This document shows, one piece after another, positions 20,635 through 29,800 of a DNA stretch of 32,214 bases; the first letter of the stretch is position 1, and each line of letters opens with the position of its first letter. Both the position numbers and the translations under genes were made by a program. The DNA is from a virus. The notes below the pieces were generated by a model. It saw only the letters and a program-made list of their open reading frames with translations, was not told the DNA's origin and made no database searches. Where the stretch lies: IMG/VR virus record IMGVR_UViG_3300042518_001384, positions 1 to 32,214 of that record, one strand, 5' to 3'.

Positions 20635-21399
20635 ATGGCCCGAGCCCGCCGCAGTTACGCCCGTGATTCGCGGGGGCGGTTTGCCTCCACCCCTGGGGGC
20701 CCCGCTCGCGCCGCCTCGGGGCTGCCGAAGCGCCAGGCCCGCAAGATGGGCACCCCTCCCCCGCGCCGCCGCGGTCTGGTGACGCAACGGGCCGCTGTGC
20801 GCCGATCGGCCGCCAAACTGAAGGGCCTCGATGTGTCCGGCTCCTACTCCGGCGCGATGAAGCAGCGAGGGCAGCGGGCCGCTGTCACCAGGGCTGCCAA
20901 CCGGCTGCAGGCGGCGCAGCAGAGCGGCCGGCGGCGGCTGCAGGCTGGCGCTCGGCAGGGCGTGGTCAGGCCCGGCAAGGGCCCCCGCGTGATGAATCCC
21001 GAGGTGATGCCCCGCGACCGCGTGCCGGCGTCCCAGCGACCCGGATCAATGACCAGCACCCTGCGGGGCCTGATGCGCGGCCTGGCTCAGGCCGATGCAC
21101 GACGCATCCGGGAGGTGGAGGGCATCACCGGCCAGCGGGTCACCATGCCGAGCACGCCCTCGGGTGCCGGGGCCAGGGTTCGCGCCACCGCCAAGGGCGG
21201 GAAGGTGGCCGACACCATGAGAGCGGGCCTGCGGGAGTTGGCGCAGTCCGACGCAAGGACGATTCGCGAGATGGAAAACATCATCCGCGGCGATACCCCG
21301 AAGGTGGCCGGCGCCAAGGGCGGGAAAGCGCTTCGAGGGGACAAGAAGGCGTTGCCGGCTCGAAAGGCAGCCAAGTCCACTCGCCGCCGCCGTCGCTGA
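20635..21399 (+). CDS. Tagged basic protein, paralogue C (254 aa)
   Basis: It begins MARARRSYARDSRGRF followed by ASTPGG, and its first ~120 residues closely match the protein at 10379 (LPKRQARKMGTPPPRRRGLV, TQRAAVRRSAAKLKGLD, SGSYSGAMKQRGQRAAVTRA). The C-terminal half is different and holds two copies of a ~25-residue helix of the form GL-x-x-LAQ-x-DAR-x-IRE-x-E (near residues 143-165 and 199-222). It ends in a basic tail (KSTRRRRR). The DNA of the shared part is also similar, so this is a true duplication about 10 kb from the first copy. Activity unknown; structural or ejected protein is the inference. Confidence 0.65.
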   Translation: MARARRSYARDSRGRFASTPGGPARAASGLPKRQARKMGTPPPRRRGLVTQRAAVRRSAAKLKGLDVSGSYSGAMKQRGQRAAVTRAANRLQAAQQSGRRRLQAGARQGVVRPGKGPRVMNPEVMPRDRVPASQRPGSMTSTLRGLMRGLAQADARRIREVEGITGQRVTMPSTPSGAGARVRATAKGGKVADTMRAGLRELAQSDARTIREMENIIRGDTPKVAGAKGGKALRGDKKALPARKAAKSTRRRRR

Positions 21400-21401
21400 C
21401 C

Positions 21402-21839
21402 ATGCCCCTCCCCACCACCACCCTCGCCCTCTTCGACCTCCTGGCGGCCGACACCGTGCTGACGCCGCTGCTGGGCGTGCATCAGCTCAAGACCGGGACC
21501 ACTCGCCCGGCCCTGGCTCACTTCTTCCCGCGGGAGACGATCGAACCGGACACCAGGCCCGCCGGGGTCGAGGTGGTGGTCTGGCGCGGCCCGGCCGGCA
21601 CGGCAGCGATGCCATGCCAGACCGGTGAGATCGACCTGCGGCCGACGTTCCGCCTGTCCGTCGTCCAGTGGGAACCGTTGCCAGGCGGGACCCTGAACCA
21701 GCTGGCGGTGATCAACCGCCTGCTGCAGCTCCTGCCCGGCGCCAACGCTTCCGACACCACCATCGACGGCCTCACTGCCGGCCTGCAGCAGCACACGGTC
21801 ACCTGGATCTGTCCGGTGGCGGTGCTGCAGCCGGGGTGA
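21402..21839 (+). CDS. Tail terminator / minor tail protein candidate (145 aa)
   Basis: It starts at ATG 21402, two bases after the preceding stop. A 145-residue alpha/beta protein: LALFDLLAADTVLTPLLGVH, VEVVVWRGPAGTAAM, IDLRPTFRLSVVQWEPLPG, LNQLAVINRLLQLLPGA, HTVTWICPVAVLQPG. The helix, strands, helix, strand order and size resemble the gpU-like tail terminators that cap the tail tube. It is the last gene before the terminator and the tape measure gene. Assignment is by fold-like pattern and position. Confidence 0.5.
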   Translation: MPLPTTTLALFDLLAADTVLTPLLGVHQLKTGTTRPALAHFFPRETIEPDTRPAGVEVVVWRGPAGTAAMPCQTGEIDLRPTFRLSVVQWEPLPGGTLNQLAVINRLLQLLPGANASDTTIDGLTAGLQQHTVTWICPVAVLQPG

Positions 21840-21951
21840 TAAGCTGGTGCTCCCGGGGCCGGAAAACACTGGCTCCGGGGCCATCTTCCTGTGGTGGTTG
21901 CGAATCTCCCAAGCCCGGAAAGTGTCAGGGATTCGCGTGGATAACTGAGAG
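21840..21951 (+). other. Non-coding segment with hairpins
   Basis: About 110 bases without a convincing gene. Two possible stems precede the terminator: GGGGCC with GGCTCC near 21856-21877, and GCGAAT...ATTCGC with an inner CCC/GGG near 21900-21937. These may stabilise the 3' end of the upstream message. Confidence 0.4.
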
Positions 21952-21986
21952 GGGTTCCCGGTTGCCGCCGGGGGCCCTTTTCTTTT
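21952..21986 (+). terminator. Rho-independent terminator before the tape measure gene
   Basis: GGGTTCCCGG (21952-21961) pairs over ten positions, two of them G-U, with CCGGGGGCCC (21968-21977) across a six-base loop. It is followed by TTTTCTTTT. This is the clearest terminator on the plus strand, and a consensus late motif begins 18 bases after it. Confidence 0.85.
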
Positions 21987-22003
21987 GCTCGCCCCTGACC
22001 CGC

Positions 22004-22020
22004 CGGGAAACCTGAAGCAG
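22004..22020 (+). promoter_or_regulatory. Late motif copy 9 (upstream of tape measure)
   Basis: An exact CGGGAAACCTGAAGCAG, just downstream of a strong terminator and 33 bases before GTG 22037. Its place immediately after a terminator is the best local support for promoter function. Confidence 0.7.
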
Positions 22021-22036
22021 TGGCGGCGCAGCACGG

Positions 22037-25000
22037 GTGGCGGATCTCGAGGTAACGCTGGCCCTTCTTTTGGAGAACGAGGCCGAACTGGCGCGGGCCC
22101 TGGAAGCGGCCGGCGGCAAGGTCGGGCGGGACTTTGGCACCAAGCTCAGCGGCGAGGCCAAGAAGGCATTCGATGACCTGGTGTCCCAGGCGGAGAAGGC
22201 CGCCAAGGATGTAGGCGTTCAGTTCAACAAGCAGGATCTTCGCTTCCGGGATCAGAAAGGCAAGTTCCTGTCTGATGAGGCAATCCGCCAGCTGCAGCAG
22301 GCAAACAAGGGCTTCGATGATGCCGTTCAGGGCCTGGGCCGCCTCCGCTCAGCGCTGAACACGACCGGCAGCGAGGGCACCCGCAGCCTCAACCTGCTCG
22401 AGTCAGCGGTCGAGGGCGTCGCGATCAGCCTCACCGCCAAGCTGTCGGACGCCCTGATCAGCACCCTGGGCAAGGTCAAGGGTTTGATCGGCGGGTTCCT
22501 GGAGCTTGACGGCGAGCTGCGCCTGGCGGCAGCAGCGGCCGGCGAGGAGGGCGGCTACAAGCGCCTCGGGGCAATCGTGGACAAGGTGGGCATCGATGCC
22601 GCCGGTACCTCGAAACAGGTGGCAGAGCTGGCCACCAGCCTGGTCCGGGCTGGCTTCTCCGTGTCGGAGGTTGAGGCCGCCTTGGCCGGCGTGGTTCGCG
22701 GTGCAGAGGCCACCGGGACCGGCTTTCAGCAGTTCGGCGACATCGTGGGCAACACGCTCCGGGGTTTCGGTCTGGAGGTGGAGGAAACCGCCCGCGTCGT
22801 TGACGTGCTGGTCAATACCGCGAATAGCAGTAACGCAAGCATTGAGGGTTTAGGTTATACGTTTGAGTACACCGCGCCGATAGCAAAAGCCCTTGGGGTC
22901 AGCCTTGAGGACGTGGCCGCGGCGGCTGGTCTCATGGCCAACGCCGGCATCCAGGGCAGCGTGGCCGGCACCGGCCTGCGGACCGCCCTGCAGAAGCTCC
23001 AGCAGGCCGCAGGCGGCGCCTCGCCTGAGGTGATGGGCCTGTCCCGCGGGCAGGAGCGGCTGACCAGTGTGATGCGGAAGCTCGGGGCAACGATCATCGA
23101 TGCCAACGGGAAGCTGCTGCCGATGGAACAGGTGATCCTCCGCCTCAAGGCCGGCCTGGAGAAGCTGAATCAGGCCGATCAGGTGCAGCTGGCAAACATC
23201 CTGTTCGGAGATGAAGCCGGCAGCAAGATGCTGTCCATCACCAACCAAACGACCGCCGCCATCTCCAAGATGTTCGGCGACATCAGGAACAGCACCGGCG
23301 CCACCAACACTGCCCGGGAGGCGATGGCCGGCATGGGCCTGGAGATGCAGCAGTTGCAGGGCACCATGGACAGCCTGGGCACCACCATTGGCGGCGTGGC
23401 AGCAACCGGCCTCCGACCCCTGGTGCAGCTGGCCAACGCCCTGGCCGGGGCTGTGTCGGGGATGCCGACCGAGTTGAAGGTCACGGCATCGGCCTTGATC
23501 GCCTTGGGGGCTGCAGCGGCAACCGCCAGCGTCGCAGTGGGGGCCCTCAATCTGGTGCTCGCGCAGGTCGGCGGCTGGGCGGCACTGCGGGCCTCGGTGG
23601 CCGGTGTGGCCGCTGTGTTCGTTGGGCCGTTCGCGGCTGGCCTGCTGGTGGTCGGCGGGCTTGCAGCGTCCCTGCTGGCGCTCAGTGGTCGCATGAACGA
23701 GGCCGACAAGACTTCAAAGGCGCTGGTGCAAACCCTGGCCGCGCTGGGGGCGTTCGTGCTGGTGCTGAAGGGCATCACGCTGGCCCAGATCGCCTGGAAC
23801 AACGCGGCGAAGATCAGCGTGATCCTGCAGGCCACGTTGACCGCCCTGAAGTCCGCGAAGGGCATCGCGGGGATCGCCCTGGCGGTCGGTGCCGGTGCCG
23901 CCGCCTACACGGCCCTGGGCGCCGCCATGAAGAACGCTGGCCAGGACGCGGAAGAGATGAGCGACAAGGCCCGAGAGTTGCGCACCCAGATCAAAGACAC
24001 GCAGGAGCAGATCCAGCAGCAGAAAGCCCTCAAGCTGGACAGCTCCCAGGCCGAGAAGCGCCTGGCCGGCCTCTACGTCGAGCTGCTGGCGATTGAACAG
24101 CCGCTTGAGGTGAAGCTGGACATCAAGCGGGCCGATGCCGAAATCAAGGGCCTGCGGGATCGGCTCAGCAAGCTGGGCGAGGAGAGTCCCGCACGGGCGC
24201 CACTGCAGGCCTCGATCGATGGACTGATCGAGTACAAGCGCCTGCTGCAGTCGATCGAATCCGGCCGCGGCCTGGAGCGCTTCAGCGCACCGGTGCAGGA
24301 TACGGTTAAGTATGTCGAGCAACTTAAAAGCGAGATCATACAGCTAACACGTCAGAAAAACGAGCTACCACTTACCGCAACAGCAAAGCGGGAGCAGATC
24401 GACAGAGAGATCAGCGAGGCGCAGCAGCACATAGAGAAAAACATGCTGTGGATTCGCCTGGAGCTTGATGCCGAATCAGTGAGCAACGCCCTGTCCCAGG
24501 TCAAGGACAAGCTCAGGACCGCGCAAGGTGAAGAACGGCTGAGACTGCTGAAGCAGGAGGAGCGCCTGGAGCTGCAGCGGGCTGGGATCCTGCAGCGGGG
24601 GATCAACCTGAACAGGGAGATCGCAAGCATTGGCCGGGAGCAGCTGCGGCCAGTTGAGAAGAAAAAGCAAACAGAAGAAGAACGCCTGAAGATTGCAAGG
24701 AATCAACTTGAGCTACAACAGCAAGAGCGCAGTAATACGCAGCAATCGCTAACAAATGACTCTAAGCGGCTTCAGTTTGTTCAGCGACTTGCGGATGCCT
24801 ATAGCGACCTGCTGAGGTCACAGTCTGATCTTGTGGCTAGCCAGTTTTCCCTAGAATCAAACCGCAACTCCAGGGCGACAACCCAGGCTGAGCGGCGACT
24901 TGAAAGGCTGAAGAGGGAATGGGAGGGATGGCGAGACTTTGAGCCGAGAAGTCCATTTGAGGCGCGAATCAAGGGCGAAGCAATGCAGGGCATAGAGAGG

Positions 25001-26101
25001 CAGGCGGCAGCAACAGAAAGAGAGATAGTAAGACTCAAGGAAAGAGCCAGGGAAATAGAGTATGAAGCGCTGCGGGCAAACATAGAAAATACAGCGGTTC
25101 GCTTTGATGCCGAGCGAAAAATCCTTGACATCAAGCAAGCGGCGGCAAGGCTTGAGCAGCAAGGCGCGGAAAACGCAGCTGAGCAAAATGTTTTACAGCA
25201 AAGACAAAGGCTTTTAGAGTTACAGCAAAAGGCAAGGGATCCCCAGGCAACACCAGAAGACAGGGAGGCGATAGCAGGGCAGATTGCGCTACAAAGAGAG
25301 TCGGTTAGGTTGTCGATAGATCAGCGAAACATGGAGATAACCAGAGGCAGGCAGTCGGAAAGGATTTATGAGTATGAAAGGGCTTCGTTGGCGGCTCAGC
25401 AAAAAACCACCTCTAACCAGTTAAGGGGCCAGGCCGCGCTACAGGGGTGGGAGGATTCACTAGACAAAAGTCTAAACAAACTTGACCAGGCAGCGGGCAA
25501 GCCGGCCCCAGGAGTGAATCAGCAAAAAGAGCTTGTTGGCGTCATTGAGGCCAACGGCAAAAAGATAGAGATATACGCAGACAAGGTGTCTGATAGCATG
25601 TCGGAGGCGATTGAAAGCACTTACGAGCTTGCAAAAGGGTTTGCCACCGCCAAGAAGCAAGCAGAGGAATTACTTGGCGTAGTCGACAGCCTCTCCAAAG
25701 CCCCTCAAGCCCGCTTCGCCGGTGGTGATGCCCAGCCGGGCCAGGACTACGTGGTCAACGAGCTGGGGCAGGAGGCCTTCCTGTCCCGTGCTGGCCGATT
25801 GAGCTTGATCACCGCCCCCAGTTACGGGCGCTGGAGCCCTCCGAGCCCCGGTGTGGTGCTGCCGGCCCACGTGACCAGCCACCTGAAGGCCCGTGGCGCT
25901 TTCGGTGGCCACCAGCTCATGCCGCAGCCGGTGATGGCCGCTGCAGCCGCTGCAGTCCGCGGCGGAGGCGCCCCCGACTTCACGCCTCTGCAGCGCTCCC
26001 TGGATCGGCTCGATGCCACCATCCGGACTCACCGGCCCACGGTTGAGGTGGCGATGCCGGGGAATGCCGGTCTGCTCCACACCCTGCAGAGCTTCCGATG
26101 A
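22037..26101 (+). CDS. Tail tape measure protein
   Basis: A 1354-residue protein from GTG 22037 that sets tail length and is ejected with the DNA. The N-terminal ~450 residues hold a TP901-type tape measure core (LGAIVDKVGIDAAGTSKQVA, QQFGDIVGNTLRGFGLEVEE, LGVSLEDVAAAAGLMANAG). Hydrophobic segments around 480-635 (VAVGALNLVLAQVGGWAAL, FVLVLKGITLAQIAW, IAGIALAVGAGAAAYTALG) are typical membrane-active parts. Residues ~640-1210 are long coiled coil (ERLKIARNQLELQQQERSN). The C-terminus is globular with GGDAQPGQDYVVNELGQEAF, a sequence style often seen at tape measure ends. DNA from 24300 to 25690 is clearly AT-richer. The stop overlaps the next ATG. Confidence 0.92.
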   Translation: MADLEVTLALLLENEAELARALEAAGGKVGRDFGTKLSGEAKKAFDDLVSQAEKAAKDVGVQFNKQDLRFRDQKGKFLSDEAIRQLQQANKGFDDAVQGLGRLRSALNTTGSEGTRSLNLLESAVEGVAISLTAKLSDALISTLGKVKGLIGGFLELDGELRLAAAAAGEEGGYKRLGAIVDKVGIDAAGTSKQVAELATSLVRAGFSVSEVEAALAGVVRGAEATGTGFQQFGDIVGNTLRGFGLEVEETARVVDVLVNTANSSNASIEGLGYTFEYTAPIAKALGVSLEDVAAAAGLMANAGIQGSVAGTGLRTALQKLQQAAGGASPEVMGLSRGQERLTSVMRKLGATIIDANGKLLPMEQVILRLKAGLEKLNQADQVQLANILFGDEAGSKMLSITNQTTAAISKMFGDIRNSTGATNTAREAMAGMGLEMQQLQGTMDSLGTTIGGVAATGLRPLVQLANALAGAVSGMPTELKVTASALIALGAAAATASVAVGALNLVLAQVGGWAALRASVAGVAAVFVGPFAAGLLVVGGLAASLLALSGRMNEADKTSKALVQTLAALGAFVLVLKGITLAQIAWNNAAKISVILQATLTALKSAKGIAGIALAVGAGAAAYTALGAAMKNAGQDAEEMSDKARELRTQIKDTQEQIQQQKALKLDSSQAEKRLAGLYVELLAIEQPLEVKLDIKRADAEIKGLRDRLSKLGEESPARAPLQASIDGLIEYKRLLQSIESGRGLERFSAPVQDTVKYVEQLKSEIIQLTRQKNELPLTATAKREQIDREISEAQQHIEKNMLWIRLELDAESVSNALSQVKDKLRTAQGEERLRLLKQEERLELQRAGILQRGINLNREIASIGREQLRPVEKKKQTEEERLKIARNQLELQQQERSNTQQSLTNDSKRLQFVQRLADAYSDLLRSQSDLVASQFSLESNRNSRATTQAERRLERLKREWEGWRDFEPRSPFEARIKGEAMQGIERQAAATEREIVRLKERAREIEYEALRANIENTAVRFDAERKILDIKQAAARLEQQGAENAAEQNVLQQRQRLLELQQKARDPQATPEDREAIAGQIALQRESVRLSIDQRNMEITRGRQSERIYEYERASLAAQQKTTSNQLRGQAALQGWEDSLDKSLNKLDQAAGKPAPGVNQQKELVGVIEANGKKIEIYADKVSDSMSEAIESTYELAKGFATAKKQAEELLGVVDSLSKAPQARFAGGDAQPGQDYVVNELGQEAFLSRAGRLSLITAPSYGRWSPPSPGVVLPAHVTSHLKARGAFGGHQLMPQPVMAAAAAAVRGGGAPDFTPLQRSLDRLDATIRTHRPTVEVAMPGNAGLLHTLQSFR

Positions 26102-26853
26102 CCATCACGATCGCCTACGGCGGAACGACCTTCGCGTTCCCCAACCTGCTGGAGCAGCCTCTGACGATCGAGGGCGATGCCCGCCGGGGCCGCACCTACC
26201 GATCCTGGTCAGTGGCCGGCATCGTCAGCCGGGCAGAGGCCGCCACCTTCGTGGGCCTCTACGAGGCCTGGCGAGCGGTGAAGTTCCTTGAGGACGACCC
26301 GGCTCGCACCGGTGTGGTCGGCGCCACGGTGTCCCTGTCCGGGAGCTCCCCGGGCTTCACGTGGACCACTCCGGTCCCGTGTTGGTTCGCGGCGGCCCCC
26401 GCGGTCCCGATGGCCGGTGCCTTCATCCGCCTGTCCGCCACCCTGGAGGATGCCGCCGGGGCCCTGGCTGTGCGCCTGCGCGAGGGGGAGGAAGAGGCCG
26501 AGCAGACCGCTCAGCTGGGCCTCGGCACGCTGACCCTGGGGGGTGCTGTGATCACCCTCACCGCCCGCCCTGATGGCCTCACCGACCTTCCATCGGTGGC
26601 GCTGACCCCGGCCGGACGCCATGTGATCACCGGGGCGCTGGGGACCACGCAGACCCGGCAGGTTGCCGGCTACGTCTCGGCCGCGCACCTGCCGGCCCTG
26701 GAGGCCTGGGTCACCGCCACCGTGGCCGCAACGCCCGCCACTGGCGACTGGTTCCCGTCCAGCTGGAGTGAGCCGGTCGCCCGCCGCCGGGCCGATGGCG
26801 GCACCATGGGCCTGTTCTATGACGTGGCGTTCAGCCTCACCCGGATCCGCTGA
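26098..26853 (+). CDS. Distal tail / minor tail protein (251 aa)
   Basis: ATGA-overlapped with the tape measure gene. It is beta-rich, with an internal similarity between the two halves: ITIAYGGTTFAFPNLLEQP near the start and LTLGGAVITLTARPDGLTD after residue 135. Each is followed by a strand-rich domain in which VAGIVSRAEAATFVGLYEAW corresponds to VAGYVSAAHLPALEAWVTAT. Two related domains downstream of the tape measure suit a distal-tail or baseplate protein. It shares a TGATG junction with the next gene. Confidence 0.6.
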   Translation: MTITIAYGGTTFAFPNLLEQPLTIEGDARRGRTYRSWSVAGIVSRAEAATFVGLYEAWRAVKFLEDDPARTGVVGATVSLSGSSPGFTWTTPVPCWFAAAPAVPMAGAFIRLSATLEDAAGALAVRLREGEEEAEQTAQLGLGTLTLGGAVITLTARPDGLTDLPSVALTPAGRHVITGALGTTQTRQVAGYVSAAHLPALEAWVTATVAATPATGDWFPSSWSEPVARRRADGGTMGLFYDVAFSLTRIR

Positions 26854-29800
26854 TGGCGATCGATTCCCGCTGCTACGGCTGGTGCAGCCTCGGGCCCCTG
26901 GCGGAGGGGCAGGCCGCTTCGATCGCTGAGAGTCACGTTCCTGGCACGGGCGTCATCACCTACCGCGGCACGATCAACCTGGCCGGCATCTACCGGCCCG
27001 CGCCTGGCACCGTCGTCCACCTGGCCTACGGCGATGGCCAGAACTGGATCGCCCGGCTGCCGGTGCGGCTGCGGGTGCTGTCGAGCTTCGCCAATCCGCT
27101 CAGCGGCGCCCGGACCACGGCGGTTTCAGTGGGCTGCGACCTGGCCTATTTCGAGGATCGCAAGCAGCCGCCTACAGGGTATGCAGAAAAAGACCTGAAT
27201 CCAGGGATCAGCGACACCATCCGCGAGCTGGTGACCCCTCCGATCGAGGCCGCGGTGCTGGTGGCCAGAATCCTGAGCGATCTGGGCCTGACGGCCGCCG
27301 GATCGATCCCGCTGGTCAACAAGATGAGCCGCAACAGCTTCGACATGAGCGGCGGCTTTGTGGCCGAACTGGGCAAGCTGTGCCAATCCGAGGGCTATGC
27401 GGTGCGCATGAACCCGGCCGGCCTGGTCGAGTTCATCAACAAGGCGCCAGGGATCGGCCGCAGTGCGCTGATCACCGAAGAGGACCTGATCGACCTGAAC
27501 CCGATCAACACTGGCGACCTGCCAGGCGATTCGGTCTACAGCCGTTACACATTGAGCAGTCTGAAGCTACCGACCACAGAGCAGGATGAGGACGAGAACG
27601 AGCGGAAAAAGCGCAACTGGGAGAGGGAGGAATCGACAAGCCCGGTCAATCTGTATATTCATAACTGGACAGCCTATCAAAGGGTTGTCGTTGGAGAGGA
27701 GCAAAAGCGAGACGCCTATGGGAATCCTATGTATATCCCGGATTGGGTTGTATACAGAAATAGCGTGCCCGTAGCCTGGAGCGACACTGGAACACCCGTG
27801 ATGATACCCAAATACGAGGTTAGAGGCTATGAAATGGAAGACAAGATAAGCTACATCAACCATAGCGTCACTATCAGCACATACGATGAAACCTTCGACG
27901 TGGTAACAAAGCGAGTGGCCACAAGTGAGGGCCTATGGGGAACGCAAACCACCATTACAACTTTCGAGTACGTCTACAACAAGGACACTGACAACAGGCC
28001 CGACCGTCCAACCGGCACAGGATCGGCGTCCTATGGGCCCAATATCGGCAATGAATTGGTCAAAGAGACGACCATCGAATACTCACCCATTGGCCCGGTA
28101 TTTACATCGATGGGGTTGCAGGCGTCATTTTGGGACATCCCCCGCTACCAATATGTGTCGAGCAAGCGAGAAGTGCTTTACGAAAGGGACGAAAAACAGG
28201 GCATCACCAAGACCCGAACCAGGAACACCGTCCCGCTTCACATGACCGTAGATGGCGCCGAAACGCTGAATCGAGAGCGGCAGGGCCGGCAGCCGTGGGA
28301 CAGCGTGGACGATCTGGTTGCGATGGCAAAGAGGCTCGTCTACGAGGGTGAAGAGGTGCGGATCAGCATCACCCGCGAATACGGCACACAGAAGCGCCCC
28401 CCGCGGGCCGATCGCACCAAGCTGGCCAACATGACGGCCCCGGAACTGGAGCAGACCGAGGTGATCTCCTTCGTCTCGGGTTCGGCCGCATCGCAGACCG
28501 CGATCGAGCTGACCCCGCCCTACCACTCCAGCCCCTCGATCAGCAAGGTGGGCGCCACCTGGACCCTCGACAACGGCAACGCCGGCCAGATGGTCCGCCA
28601 CTACGCCCAGACCGAAAACCGGCTGTTGCTGGGCCACCGCAATGGCGTCGGGATCCAGGTACTGCCCGAAAACCTGCCGCCGGCCCCGATGGGGCTGATC
28701 TACATCCGCCTGAACGGCTGCACCGCCGCCTACCGGATCAGCGGGACCACCTGGAACATCGGCACGGATGGAGCGGTGGCAACCACCGACGCGATCCTCT
28801 GGGGTGCGGTCGATGGCGTCGCCGCCGACGCCTGGTTCCCCCTGCCGCCGGGCATCACCACCCTGCCGTCACCGCTTGCCGTGACCGTCAACGCCAACCC
28901 GGTGCCGGCCAATGCCATGGCAATCCCGAGCGGCTTCGACCCGGGCAATCCCGACCTTGGGGCCCTGTTCGCGGCCCTGCCGACCGCAGCGGCGCCAGTG
29001 TTCGCCAAGACCATCGAGCCGGGCGTCTACCTGAAGCCCTGGCACGAAACCATCACCGTCACCGCTGCGACCGGCTGCGCGGCCTTGGTGACGACACAGC
29101 CCTGGATCATCCAACCGCCGACAGAACTCAAGGCCGGCAGCGGGACGGGGGCCACCGGTACGTACCTGCGGTTCTCCAACCTGTTCGCCGCCAGCGGTTC
29201 CGGCGCCATCGCCACCGGCCTGCGGTTCTCCAACCTGTTCGCCGCCAGCGGTTCCGGTGCCACGATCGAGGACCTGGGGGCCGTGGTCAATCTCATGGCC
29301 GGCAGTGGCAGTGGCGTGGCAGCAGAACGGCGCCTCCTGGTCATGGCTGGCACCGGCACCGGCGCCATCGCCAACCTCACAGCCGCGGCGGATCCGTTCT
29401 TCAGCCAGGTGCAGCTGCTGATCCACGGCAATGGCGCAAACGGCGGCCAGTCATTTGTTGATTCGTCCAGCTTCGCTCGTCCGATCACGGTGGTTGGCCA
29501 GACCAACACCAGCACCGCGCAGTTCGTCTTCAACGGATCGAGCATCTACTTCGATGGCACTGGCGACCGCCTCAGCTTCCCGGTTATCACGATCGCCGCG
29601 AACCAGGATGCTTGCCTTGATGCCTGGGTCAGGCCGGCCAGTGTTGACAGCATGGGCATCTTTGGAGACTTCTTGTCAAGCAACAACATGCAGGCAATGG
29701 GAATCTTGACCGGTCGCTTGTATTGCTACTGGCAGGGGCCAGACGTGGTGTCATCTCCGGTTGGCAGCGTTGTGGCCAATACCCCTTACTGGTTCAGGAT

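Noticed and set aside
21317-21335. CGGGAAAGCGCT inside the gene at 20635
   Set aside because: It shares only the first seven bases, has no CTG at the right place and no start codon downstream at the usual distance.
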